Of a DNA stretch of 64,000 nucleotides, positions 52,744 to 62,600 are shown in pieces (within the stretch, counting starts at the first letter, position 1; each line of letters starts with the position of its first letter). The notes beneath the pieces are model-generated. The model was not told where the DNA came from. It searched no databases and saw only the letters and a list, made by a program, of their open reading frames with translations. A program made the translations under genes and the position numbers. This DNA comes from Ruoffia tabacinasalis (lineage in GTDB: Bacteria > Bacillota > Bacilli > Lactobacillales > Aerococcaceae), in assembly GCF_042652985.1 (NCBI RefSeq), contig NZ_JBHSHQ010000028.1, positions 62,001 through 126,000 on the forward strand. The letters run 5' to 3'.

Positions 52744-53544
52744 TTAAATTTGATTGATTAATTCTGTAATAAGTAATTTAAATCTTGGTTTTACTTTAGT
52801 AGAAACTTCTACAACTTCTTCGTGATTCAATTCAGCTTGCATACCAGCAGCTAGATTGGTAATACAAGAAATACCAAATACTTCTAAACCACAATGTTTT
52901 GCAACAATGGCTTCTGGTACAGTTGACATTCCAACGGCATCTCCACCAATCACGCGTGTTGCTTTTATTTCAACAGGTGTTTCATATGTTGGTCCTGTAA
53001 ACCAAGTATAAACGCCTTCTTTAATCGGGAAGTCATTATCTTTGGCAATGTCTTTTAATAATTGTTGACCGCGTTGACTATATGTTTCGGTCATGTCTAC
53101 AAAACGTGGTCCATGTTCGCTAATATTTTGACCAATCAGGGGGTTAGAGCCCGTAAAGTTCAAGTGGTCAGTAATAATCATTAAATCACCTGGATTAAAT
53201 GATTCATTTACTCCGCCTGCAGCGTTTGTAATAATAACTGATTCAACACCTAATTCTTTAAAGATACGCACAGGGAATGTTACTTTGTCTAAGTCATAGC
53301 CTTCATAATAATGAAAACGTCCTTTTAAAGCGATAACTTTTTTCCCAGCAAGTGTTCCATATACTAATTTCCCGTCATGTCCTTCAACTGTTGACACTGG
53401 GAAATTTGGAATATCTGAATAATCAAGTTGAATAGACTCTTCAATTTCATCAGCTAAATCACCTAAACCTGATCCTAAAATCAAGCCTACTTTTGGTTCT
53501 GTGATTCCTTTACTTTTAATATAATCAATAGCTTCTGTAAACAT
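52744..53544 (-). CDS. punA: Purine nucleoside phosphorylase I (guanosine/inosine type)
   Basis: A 266-residue phosphorylase of the trimeric type. The motifs are LILGSGLGDLAD (phosphate site), GRFHYYEGY, TNAAGGVNESF, FTGPTYETPVEI, AVGMSTVPEAIVAKH and CITNLAAGM (base-binding Asn). It splits purine nucleosides with phosphate into base and (deoxy)ribose-1-phosphate, which DeoB, encoded 14 bases upstream, then converts. I see no strong terminator after it. Confidence 0.95.
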   Translation of the reverse strand: MFTEAIDYIKSKGITEPKVGLILGSGLGDLADEIEESIQLDYSDIPNFPVSTVEGHDGKLVYGTLAGKKVIALKGRFHYYEGYDLDKVTFPVRIFKELGVESVIITNAAGGVNESFNPGDLMIITDHLNFTGSNPLIGQNISEHGPRFVDMTETYSQRGQQLLKDIAKDNDFPIKEGVYTWFTGPTYETPVEIKATRVIGGDAVGMSTVPEAIVAKHCGLEVFGISCITNLAAGMQAELNHEEVVEVSTKVKPRFKLLITELINQI

Positions 53545-53558
53545 AGTTTATACCCCTT

Positions 53559-54728
53559 TTATTTTAATTGGTCTAAGAAAGATTGTCCTTCTTCAGTTTG
53601 CTTCACTGAGAAGTTATCAGAGATTGTCGCAGCAATATCACTGAAGTATGTTGCATCTAATTCTTTTGGTTCGTTGATTGCTTTGCTATAAACTAATACT
53701 GGAACATATTCACGTGTATGATCGGTTCCAGAGAAAGTTGGATCATTCCCGTGATCAGCCGTAATAATTAATAAGTCATTCTCTGCTAAGTGGTCTATCA
53801 TTTCTGGAATGCGGACATCAAATTCTTCTAATGCGTCTGCATATCCTTGTGTGTTACGACGGTGACCGAATTTAGCATCAAAATCAACTAAGTTAGTAAA
53901 GCTTAAGCCTTTAAAGTCTTTATCCATCACTTTGATTAATTTATCGACACCATCCATATTACTTTCAGTTCGGTGACCTTCGGTAATTCCTTGACCGTTA
54001 AAGATATCTTCGATTTTACCAATAGAAATAACATCAAATGATTCGTCTTTCAAGTAATCTAAGGTTGTGTTTCCAAAAGGACTTAATGCGTAATCATGTC
54101 TATTACTCGTTCTTTCAAAATTACCCTCTTCACCTAGATATGGACGTGCAATAATTCGACCAATCATATAAGGATCTTCTAAAGTAATTTCTCTTGCGTA
54201 CTCACAAATTTTGTATAATTCTTCTAATGGAATTACTTCTTCATGAGCGGCAATTTGTAGAACCGAGTCCGCTGATGTGTAGACAATTAAATCACCTGTT
54301 TCAATTTGGTGTTGCCCTAATTCATCTAAAATTTCAGTTCCAGACGCTGGTTTATTCCCGATAATTTTGCGCCCAGAAAAAGTTTCAATCTTCTCAATCA
54401 ATTCATCTGGGAAGCCGTCCGGAAACACTCGGAATGGTTGGTCAATACGAAGACCCATGATTTCCCAATGTCCAGTCATTGTATCTTTACCTGCAGATAC
54501 TTCTTCCAATTTAGTAAAATACGCAGTAGAGTTTTCAACTGGATCGATGCCTTTAAGTGGCGCTATATTAGCTAACCCCATTTTTGTTAAGTTTGGTAAT
54601 TTTAAACCAACCGTGTTTGCAATATTACCTAAAGTATTTGATCCAACATCGCCAAATTCTTTAGCGTCTGCCGCTTCTCCAATACCTACTGAGTCCATAA
54701 CTAATAAATGTATTCTATCAAATGTCAT
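53559..54728 (-). CDS. deoB: Phosphopentomutase
   Basis: The protein of 389 residues is of the alkaline phosphatase superfamily. Metal ligands lie in VMDSVGIGEAADA and ITADHGNDPTFSGTDH; GKDTMTGHWEIMG contains the phosphorylated Thr. It converts (deoxy)ribose-1-phosphate to the 5-phosphate. It forms a salvage unit with punA; the order xerD-deoB-punA matches Bacillus ripX-drm-pupG. Confidence 0.97.
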   Translation of the reverse strand: MTFDRIHLLVMDSVGIGEAADAKEFGDVGSNTLGNIANTVGLKLPNLTKMGLANIAPLKGIDPVENSTAYFTKLEEVSAGKDTMTGHWEIMGLRIDQPFRVFPDGFPDELIEKIETFSGRKIIGNKPASGTEILDELGQHQIETGDLIVYTSADSVLQIAAHEEVIPLEELYKICEYAREITLEDPYMIGRIIARPYLGEEGNFERTSNRHDYALSPFGNTTLDYLKDESFDVISIGKIEDIFNGQGITEGHRTESNMDGVDKLIKVMDKDFKGLSFTNLVDFDAKFGHRRNTQGYADALEEFDVRIPEMIDHLAENDLLIITADHGNDPTFSGTDHTREYVPVLVYSKAINEPKELDATYFSDIAATISDNFSVKQTEEGQSFLDQLK

Positions 54729-54740
54729 ATTTTTACTCCT

Positions 54741-55637
54741 TTAATCTATCGCTCTTGGAAATGAGTTACGATATATTTCTTGTAGTCGCTGTTTGGATAC
54801 ATGAGTATAAATTTGTGTGGTGGAAATGTCTGAATGACCAAGTAGTTCTTGTACCATTCTTAAATCAGCCCCATTCTCTAACAAATGTGTCGCAAAAGAA
54901 TGCCGCAAAATATGAGGTGACACTTCGTGACCAATCCCAGCCAAGTTAACATATTTTTTTAAGTTTTTCCAAATTCCTTGCCGGGTAAAGTGTTTACCAC
55001 GTTGGGTTAAGAATAGAATGGTAGAATCGGTCGATTTTTTAGCGTAAATTGGATAAACTTCTTCAAGATACTTTTTAATCCAAAAAAGAGCTTCTTCACC
55101 GATGGGGATAATACGTTCTTTATCTCCTTTACCGACTGTTTGTATAAAGCCTAATTCGAGATGAAGTTCATTCATCTTTAAATGAGTTAATTCGCTGACC
55201 CGTAACCCCGATGCATACATGACTTCTAAAATGGCGCGGTCACGGATACCATTATTAGTTTCCGTATCCGGTGCTTCAAGTAAACGATCAATTTCTTTTG
55301 AACTCAATGTTTTTGGTAAATGTTTGCGATTCTTTGCCCCTTGGATTAAATCCATTGGGTTGTGATCCATCTTTTGTTCTCTAATTAAATAATGGAAAAA
55401 GTTTTTTAAAGTCGAAATCATTCGATTCGTTGTACTTGCTGCAAATCCCGCTTTGTTTAGGCTAATAATATACAATTGGATTGTGTCTTTATTAATATTA
55501 TTAATTTCGACAAGTTCCTGTTCATTAATAAATGTAACAAACTTCTTCAAATCTCTCATGTAACTTTGGATGGTGTTTTGTGATTTTCCTTGGTCAATCA
55601 ATAAATAACGTTCGTAATCATCTATTAATTCATCCAT
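54741..55637 (-). CDS. xerD: Site-specific tyrosine recombinase XerD
   Basis: A 298-residue tyrosine recombinase. The N-terminal SAM-like core binds DNA; the C-terminal domain has SGLRVSELTHLK (Arg), ILRHSFATHLLENG (His, Arg), LLGHSDISTTQIYTH (His, Tyr nucleophile). With XerC or alone it resolves chromosome dimers at dif. It begins the xerD-deoB-punA group 15 bases after cvfB. No dif site is visible here. Confidence 0.94.
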   Translation of the reverse strand: MDELIDDYERYLLIDQGKSQNTIQSYMRDLKKFVTFINEQELVEINNINKDTIQLYIISLNKAGFAASTTNRMISTLKNFFHYLIREQKMDHNPMDLIQGAKNRKHLPKTLSSKEIDRLLEAPDTETNNGIRDRAILEVMYASGLRVSELTHLKMNELHLELGFIQTVGKGDKERIIPIGEEALFWIKKYLEEVYPIYAKKSTDSTILFLTQRGKHFTRQGIWKNLKKYVNLAGIGHEVSPHILRHSFATHLLENGADLRMVQELLGHSDISTTQIYTHVSKQRLQEIYRNSFPRAID

Positions 55638-55652
55638 TCAATCACTCCTATA

Positions 55653-56513
55653 TTAATCCTTCAGAAAAATTCCTTTTTCCTTCTCTTGTGTAACACGGCC
55701 GTTCTTCATCAATCTTCCAACGGCACGTTTGAATTGTGATTTACTCAACCCTAAATAATTTTTGATTTCCTCAGGATCTGATTTATCGTGTAGAGGTAAG
55801 AATTTATCAGGTGTCTTACTTAAGACCGCATAAATCATTTCTGAATCATCATCTAATGCTTCAAAAGCACGTGGTTTTGCAGATCCATTTAAAGTACCAT
55901 CTTTATGAACATGAATAATTCTTAATTGTACTGGCTCACCTACACGAAGTCGGTGTTCCATTTCACTTTCATGAACAAATATCTCGAAACCTTCGACAGA
56001 TATCGCTTGAACACCCACACCTTTATTGCTTATTACTGTTGCACTAACTTCCTGATTCATCATACGGGCTGGTGCTTTGCGTTTTAATTTATTAAAATCC
56101 TCTTCTTGTGCTAGAACACCCCAAAAACGGTCTTTATTATCAACTTGATATGTTAAGTATAACTTATCTCCGTGACGAGGCCATTTTTTATTATCTTCTG
56201 GTAAATCATCCAGAGATACTACGACGTCTTTATTAATTAAACCAACATCAACGAAAATTCCAAGACTATATATTGATTGAATGACTCTTCCCCAACCATA
56301 ATAACCTGGACGAATATCTGGTAATTCTACTTGCAAGATGTTCGTCTCGTCTTTATCTTGATAGATTAATCCCTCTACTATTTCACCATTTTCATAAGTT
56401 TCTTCAGTAGAATCCTTTGGGATAGTAAATGTAATCCCGTCTTTTTGGGCAAAATAATTTAGATCATTTTCATCTATAATTTTTGCTTCAATTATTTCTC
56501 CAAATTGAACCAT
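55653..56513 (-). CDS. cvfB: CvfB/YitL-like S1 RNA-binding protein
   Basis: The protein of 286 residues contains S1-type folds (GRVIQSIYSLGIFVDVGL and VISNKGVGVQAISVEGFEIFVHESE, read as motifs in parts) and a C-terminal winged helix (LGLSKSQFKRAVGRLMKNG). CvfB of Staphylococcus aureus binds RNA and influences virulence gene expression; here the role is probably general RNA metabolism. It lies between pyk and xerD and follows the pyk terminator. Confidence 0.88.
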   Translation of the reverse strand: MVQFGEIIEAKIIDENDLNYFAQKDGITFTIPKDSTEETYENGEIVEGLIYQDKDETNILQVELPDIRPGYYGWGRVIQSIYSLGIFVDVGLINKDVVVSLDDLPEDNKKWPRHGDKLYLTYQVDNKDRFWGVLAQEEDFNKLKRKAPARMMNQEVSATVISNKGVGVQAISVEGFEIFVHESEMEHRLRVGEPVQLRIIHVHKDGTLNGSAKPRAFEALDDDSEMIYAVLSKTPDKFLPLHDKSDPEEIKNYLGLSKSQFKRAVGRLMKNGRVTQEKEKGIFLKD

Positions 56514-56643
56514 TTAAGCCCTCCTTCTTATAATTTTTACTGCTATTTAATTTCTATTTTAACATAAAGTCGACATGGATTTCTTCTTAAACATCCATTA
56601 TATATCCTTTATAATCTTTGTTACTTGTATTTTATGCGCAAAT

Positions 56644-56702
56644 TCATAAAAAATGAGCACCATCAAATCGAAGTTAAAATACGTAGATTTGATGGTGCTC
56701 TT
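56644..56702 (-). terminator. Terminator of pfkA-pyk
   Basis: The 15-base arms (56655-56669 and 56686-56700) are perfectly complementary around a 16-base loop. The minus-strand tail is ATTTTTTATG. Confidence 0.88.
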
Positions 56703-56717
56703 AATTAAAATGTAAGA

Positions 56718-58481
56718 TTAGATACTTACTGTTGCTCCACGGTAAATGCGTCCACGACGAGCATCTACTGTAACTAATTCGTCAGCTTTAATTGAAGATA
56801 ATGCTCCTTCAACTGCAACAATAACTGGAATTCCACGTTCAAGTCCAACAACTGCAGCGTGAGAAGTAATTCCACCTTCTTCAACAATAATTGCTCCAGC
56901 TTTATTGATTGCTTCAGAGTAATCAGCATCTGTGTTTTTAGCAACTAATACTGAACCAACAACTGTTTTAATATTTGCTTCTTCAGCAGAGTTTGCAATA
57001 ACAGCTTTACCGATGTAGTTTCCGCTACCAACACCTTCACCTTGCGCTAACAATGTTCCGATTAATTGGATCTTCATTAAGTTAGTTGTACCAGATTCAG
57101 TTACTGGAACACCTGCAGTGATGATAATTAAGTCACCTTCACTTGCAAAACCTTTTTCTTGAACCAATTGAGTTGCTGAGTCTAACATCTCATCTGTTGA
57201 TCCTGGTGCTTCGATTTCGAAAGCTTGTACTCCCCATGTTAATGTTAATGAACGACTAATTTCGTTATCGAATGTCGCTGCAATAATATTAGCTTGTGGA
57301 CGGTATTTAGAAATCATTTGAGCAGTATGTCCAGAACTTGTCGCTGCTACAATTGTATTAATAGCTAAGTTACGTGCAGTATGTCCTACAGCTTGACCAA
57401 TCGCTTCAGTTAAGTCACGTTTGTCATATTCTTTAAGAGTAACCGCATCTTGACCAACTAATGCTTCTTCAGTACGTAATGCAATACTTGACATTGTTTT
57501 AACAGCTTCAACTGGGTAATCACCTGCGGCAGTTTCACCTGATAACATGACAGCGTCTGTTCCATCAAAGATTGCGTTCGCAACGTCTCCGGCTTCGGCA
57601 CGTGTTGGACGAGGATTACTTTGCATTGAATCTAGCATTTGAGTTGCAGTAATTACAACTTTACCTGCTTCATTACATTTTTTGATGATGTGTTTTTGCA
57701 CAATTGGAACTTCTGGCGTTGGGATTTCTACCCCTAAGTCACCACGTGCAACCATGATACCATCAGAAACTTCTAAAATTTCATCTAAGTTGTCTACACC
57801 TTCTTGGTTTTCAATCTTAGAAATAATTTTAACATTAGGGCGTCCTTCTTCTTCAAGTACTTGACGAATTTCCATAACGTCTGATGCACGACGTACGAAA
57901 CTTGCTGCAATAAAGTCAGCTCCTTCGCGTACTCCGAAGCGAATATCTTTTTCATCTTTTTCAGTAATACCTGGTAAGTTAAGTGAAACGTTAGGTACGT
58001 TTACACCTTTACGAGATTTAAGAATTCCGTTGTTTTGGATTTCTGTTACGATGTCGCCATTTTCATGGTCGATTTCAGTAACTAATAAATCAACTAAACC
58101 ATCATCTAATAAGATGTGTCCGCCAACTTTAACGTCATTAATTAATTGGTCGTAAGATACAGAGAATCTTTCTTCAGTACCGGCAACTTCTTCCATAGAA
58201 ATGCGAACTGTTTTACCTTTTTCTAATGTAACAATATCCGTTGCCATTAAATGAGTTCTGATTTCTGGTCCTTTAGTATCTAATAAGATACCAACGTTAC
58301 GTTTAGTTACTTCACGAGCAGCTTTTAAAGTGTTGAAACGAACTAATTGCTCTTCATGGTCACCATGAGAGAAGTTAAAACGAGCAACGTTCATTCCTGA
58401 TTCGATTAATTGCTCCATTGTTTCTTGAGCATCACTTGCTGGTCCTAAAGTACAAACAATCTTAGTTTTTTTAATATTCAT
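56718..58481 (-). CDS. pyk: Pyruvate kinase, with C-terminal PEP-utilising domain
   Basis: A 587-residue enzyme. The barrel has KIVCTLGPAS, GMNVARFNFSHG, LLDTKGPEIRT (Glu at the place typical of K+-dependent enzymes) and VARGDLGVEIP. After about residue 475 comes the extra C-terminal domain (IIVEEGGITSHAAVVGLERG, with the His of PEP-utilising domains) found in Bacillus-type enzymes. It makes pyruvate and ATP in glycolysis. It is co-transcribed with pfkA 28 bases upstream, without ldh. Confidence 0.98.
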   Translation of the reverse strand: MNIKKTKIVCTLGPASDAQETMEQLIESGMNVARFNFSHGDHEEQLVRFNTLKAAREVTKRNVGILLDTKGPEIRTHLMATDIVTLEKGKTVRISMEEVAGTEERFSVSYDQLINDVKVGGHILLDDGLVDLLVTEIDHENGDIVTEIQNNGILKSRKGVNVPNVSLNLPGITEKDEKDIRFGVREGADFIAASFVRRASDVMEIRQVLEEEGRPNVKIISKIENQEGVDNLDEILEVSDGIMVARGDLGVEIPTPEVPIVQKHIIKKCNEAGKVVITATQMLDSMQSNPRPTRAEAGDVANAIFDGTDAVMLSGETAAGDYPVEAVKTMSSIALRTEEALVGQDAVTLKEYDKRDLTEAIGQAVGHTARNLAINTIVAATSSGHTAQMISKYRPQANIIAATFDNEISRSLTLTWGVQAFEIEAPGSTDEMLDSATQLVQEKGFASEGDLIIITAGVPVTESGTTNLMKIQLIGTLLAQGEGVGSGNYIGKAVIANSAEEANIKTVVGSVLVAKNTDADYSEAINKAGAIIVEEGGITSHAAVVGLERGIPVIVAVEGALSSIKADELVTVDARRGRIYRGATVSI

Positions 58482-58508
58482 TGATAATATTTCCCCTTTT
58501 AATTAAAT

Positions 58509-59489
58509 TTAGTTTCCACGATCAGTTAATTTTTGATTTAATTGAAATAGATCTTGTCTAACTTGGTGTTCAGTTTTCTCTAATGTTTCTACAATATCAA
58601 ATACAGTTAATTGCTCTTCACGGACACCTAAGTAGATAGCTTTTTGACCTTCGATTAATAAATCAACAGATCGAGCTCCCATTAATGTTGCGAAAACACG
58701 GTCACGTGCAGTAGGTGTTCCACCACGTTGGATATGTGATAATGTAACACCGCGGACACTTTGATCCGGCGCTAATACTTGGAACTGTTCAACGAAATTG
58801 TCAACATCCATCGCCCCTTCAGCTAGAACAACAAGTGAATAATCTTTACCTGCTGAGCGTCCTGCTTCCGTACGGCGTACAACATCTTCAATTAAAAATT
58901 CTTCTTCAGGTATAATAATTGCATCTGCACCCGCAGCTACCCCTGCCCAAATTGCGATATCTCCAGCGTGTCTTCCCATCACTTCTACAACAAATGTCCG
59001 ATTATGTGATGCAGCAGTATCTGAAATTTTATCAATCGCGTCTAAGGCGACACTGACAGCTGAATCAAATCCGATAGTGTATTCTGTTCCAGGGATATCA
59101 TTATCAATTGTTCCAGGTATTCCTACGGCTGGGAAACCTAATTTAGATAAACTTAAAGCTCCGGCAAATGATCCGTCACCACCAATAACCACTAAAGCAT
59201 CAATACCAAATTTTTCTAATTGGCTAATTGCTTTTTCTTGATACTCTTTGTGTTTAAATTCAGGATAGCGTGCTGAATATAACATTGTTCCCCCACGGCG
59301 AATGTTATGATGCACATCTGAGAGTGTTAGTAGTCGGAAATCTCCTTCTACTAAACCACGATAACCATAGTATACTCCATAAACTTCCAAGCCATGATGA
59401 ATACCTTGCTCAACAACTGCACGAACAGCTGCATTCATACCAGGTGCATCACCACCACTTGTTAAAACGGCAATACGTTTGATTTCCAT
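58509..59489 (-). CDS. pfkA: 6-phosphofructokinase
   Basis: A 326-residue ATP-dependent enzyme. The motifs are LTSGGDAPGMNAAVRA (ATP loop), VIGGDGSFAGAL, GIPGTIDNDIPGTEYTIGFDSA (catalytic Asp) and VEVMGRHAGDIA. It commits fructose-6-phosphate to glycolysis and is allosteric in the family. It leads pfkA-pyk, behind an extended -10 promoter and an upstream cre-like site. Confidence 0.98.
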   Translation of the reverse strand: MEIKRIAVLTSGGDAPGMNAAVRAVVEQGIHHGLEVYGVYYGYRGLVEGDFRLLTLSDVHHNIRRGGTMLYSARYPEFKHKEYQEKAISQLEKFGIDALVVIGGDGSFAGALSLSKLGFPAVGIPGTIDNDIPGTEYTIGFDSAVSVALDAIDKISDTAASHNRTFVVEVMGRHAGDIAIWAGVAAGADAIIIPEEEFLIEDVVRRTEAGRSAGKDYSLVVLAEGAMDVDNFVEQFQVLAPDQSVRGVTLSHIQRGGTPTARDRVFATLMGARSVDLLIEGQKAIYLGVREEQLTVFDIVETLEKTEHQVRQDLFQLNQKLTDRGN

Positions 59490-59542
59490 TTTCCACCTCT
59501 AATTCAATAATACAGATTGGTAAGATTTTTACCACTGCCGTT

Positions 59543-59551
59543 ATTTTATCA
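59543..59551 (-). promoter_or_regulatory. Extended -10 promoter of pfkA-pyk
   Basis: TGATAAAAT on the minus strand (59551-59543) is an extended -10. The -35 region is weak (TATGAC, 18 bases upstream), which fits a promoter needing an activator. Confidence 0.5.
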
Positions 59552-59595
59552 TTATTCATATATAAAGTCATATCATTTCATTTCTGTTTTTATGA

Positions 59596-59610
59596 AAGCA
59601 GCGTTTTCAT
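59596..59610 (-). promoter_or_regulatory. cre-like CcpA site upstream of pfkA
   Basis: ATGAAAACGCTGCTT fits WTGNAANCGNWNNCW at 14 of 15 positions on the minus strand, and is part of a 19-base imperfect palindrome (59592-59610). It lies about 65 bases upstream of the expected transcription start, the usual distance for CcpA activation. Confidence 0.5.
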
Positions 59611-59647
59611 TTTCATTTCATTGCTTTAACATCAGTAATTCAATGAT

Positions 59648-62600
59648 TTATTTAAAAACTACCCGTTCTTGACCGAAGATTTCTTTCAGTTGTTGTTGCA
59701 CTCGGTAACTATAACTAATCGTATAGGGCGAATCTAATTGAATTGTTCGCCGATTTCGGTCCACTAAAATGATATCTGCTGGCCCAAAATTGTCCAAGGC
59801 TAATTGCTTCACATTCTCAATTTTTGCTTGGTCTTGAGCGAAATCTTCTATTTGTATAAAACAACGACGAATGGTATTCGTTTGTTGCGGTGTTTTCTGA
59901 TTATTTTTATATTCACTGACGGGTTTTAATGCATCAACGACGATTTGTAAATTTTCGCGCCGGTCAACACCTACCGTACCTTCGACAATTAATATATTAT
60001 TCTCTTTCAGTAATTGCATACTTTTTTGATAAATCGTTGGGAAAACAACCACATCAACAGAGTAGAATTCATCCCCAATTGTAGAGAAAGCCATTAAATC
60101 ATTTTTCTTAGTTCGAATTACTTTTACATTTTGAACCATCGCAATCAGTTTTATTTTTTTCTTTAATGGTGACTTCAAGGCTTGGGAAATATTAATAAAA
60201 TCTGGATCATTTTCAATAATATCTTTATAAGCGTCAAGTGGATGCCCAGAAATCGTAAATCCTAGAGCTTCTTTTTCGTAATTTAATCTTTCTATTAGTG
60301 AATAATCTTCTTTCCAATCAATTTTTGGTTCCATTTCTTGAAATAAATTAATATTTTGTCCACTAAACTCAACGGATTGAATCATGGCAGATAAATTGTG
60401 TACTAAAGTGGCTCGATTCGCTCCGAAACCATCAAAAGCTCCGGCATAAATTAATGGCGATATCATCTCTGCTTTTAATAACTTGAGTGGTAATCGGTGT
60501 AGAAAGTTTAATAGACTTTTATATGTCCCCATTTGACTTCGATCTTCCAAGATGTGGTCAATAAGCTCACCTCTCACACCATTAACTGAATTAAACCCGA
60601 TACGCAATCCTTCATCAACATTAAATCCTGCCCCACTTTTATTTATATCCAATGGTAATAACTTTTGTAATCTATGTTTGGCTTCTTGAATATAATGATT
60701 ATAGGATGTTGATTGTGAACGTCCATTGTTCAGTATCGCTTGATAAAATTCTTCTGTATAATTGGCTTTTAAATAAGCTAATTGATAGGCTAATGTTGAG
60801 TAAACAACTGCATGTGCTCGGTTAAACCCGTAATTACTAAATTCATATATATAATTGTAAACTTCTTTAGCAGCGTGCTCTGTATGACCTTTATTGATTG
60901 CTCCATTGACAAAGTGTTCTCGTTCTTTCTCCATGACATCTACTTGCTTTTTCCCCATAGCGCGACGTAATATATCCGCTTCTCCTAGAGAAAATCCAGC
61001 CATATCAACAACAATCCGCATGACTTGCTCTTGATAGACGATAATTCCATAAGTCGTATTCAATATAGGTTCCAGGACATCATTAACGTACTCAATTTTT
61101 TCTTTGCCATGCTTTCTTCGAATAAAAGAATCAATTTGTTTCATAGGGCCTGGTCGATACAGGGCGTTAACAGCGACAATATCTTCAAAGTTTTCTGGCT
61201 TCAGTCGTTTTAAAACATCTTTAATTCCGTCTGATTCAAACTGAAACACACCATTTGTATCGGCTTCTTGAAACAGTTTAATCGTTTCAAAATCATTCAT
61301 CGGAATGTCCTGGGCTAAGAGGTCAATATTTTTATTTGTTTTAATATTACGGATAATATTATCAAGAATTGTTAAGTTTCTTAATCCTAAAAAATCCATC
61401 TTCAATAATCCCATTTGTTCGACATCGTTCATTGTAAACTGTGTGATCAACAAGTCATTCTCACGGTCTTTAACGGGAATAATCGAATCAAGCGGAAAAT
61501 CATTAATCACTACTGCTGCCGCATGGGTTGAGTTATGTCGAGGCAACCCTTCGATAGTTTGTGCCGCTTTAAAGATGTCTCGATTAAATTCGCTTTCTGA
61601 AACAATTGCTTGTAAGGAATTGGATTGTTTGACTGCTCGCTCTAAGGTCATTAACTGATTTTGATCAGATGGTATGGCTTGCGACCAGCGTTTTAATTGG
61701 TCACTATCCGCTCCAATGACACGTAAAGTATCTCGAACCGAAGCTTTCGCACCAAAGGTTCCCATCGTCACAATTTGAGCCACTTGCTCATGCCCATATC
61801 TCTTTTGGATGTATTTTAATACTGATTCTCTTTTATTATCTGGAATATCAATATCAATATCGGGCATATTATATCGTTCAGGGTTTAAAAATCGTTCAAA
61901 TAATAAATCAAATTCGATAGGGTCAACTAGAGTAATTTGTAATAAATAGCTGACTAATGAACCCGCTGCAGAACCCCTACCTGGTCCAATACGAATATTT
62001 TTCTCGTGACAATATTTAATAATATCCCATACAATTAAGAAGTAATCACTGAAGCCCATTCGGTCAATGACTTGTAATTCATGATTTAATTGTTGGATAT
62101 ATATTTCATCTTGACCCTTACCAATGGTATCTAGTTGTTTGAAAGTCAATGCTTTGACATATTCCGCTGACGTTAAATTATCAGGGGCTTGATACTTTGG
62201 TAAATAAGATTGGCTCGAATCAATAGACACATTCAATGTTGCTACGAGTTTTTCTGTATTATCCCAAACTTCTTGTAATCCGTTATCAACATACATTGAT
62301 CGAAGTGTTTCTTTTGGAAATAAGAAGTTTGATCCTTTTGAATACCTTAGTGAATGATCAATCGTTTCATTGTCTTTAATGGCTTCAAGGATTTGTAAAC
62401 TGAAAGCTTCATCTACATTTAATGAATTCACTAATTGAGCTGCCACTTGTTGGGTATGATTTGCTTGAGCAAAATGTGACAACATCTCAACTTCGGATTT
62501 ATTGTATGGATAGATGGTCATTCCCATAAATACATGATTTTTCCCGAATACTTGCTTAAGATACGTCACTATTTCTCTGCCATGATTGTCATCTTCATGA

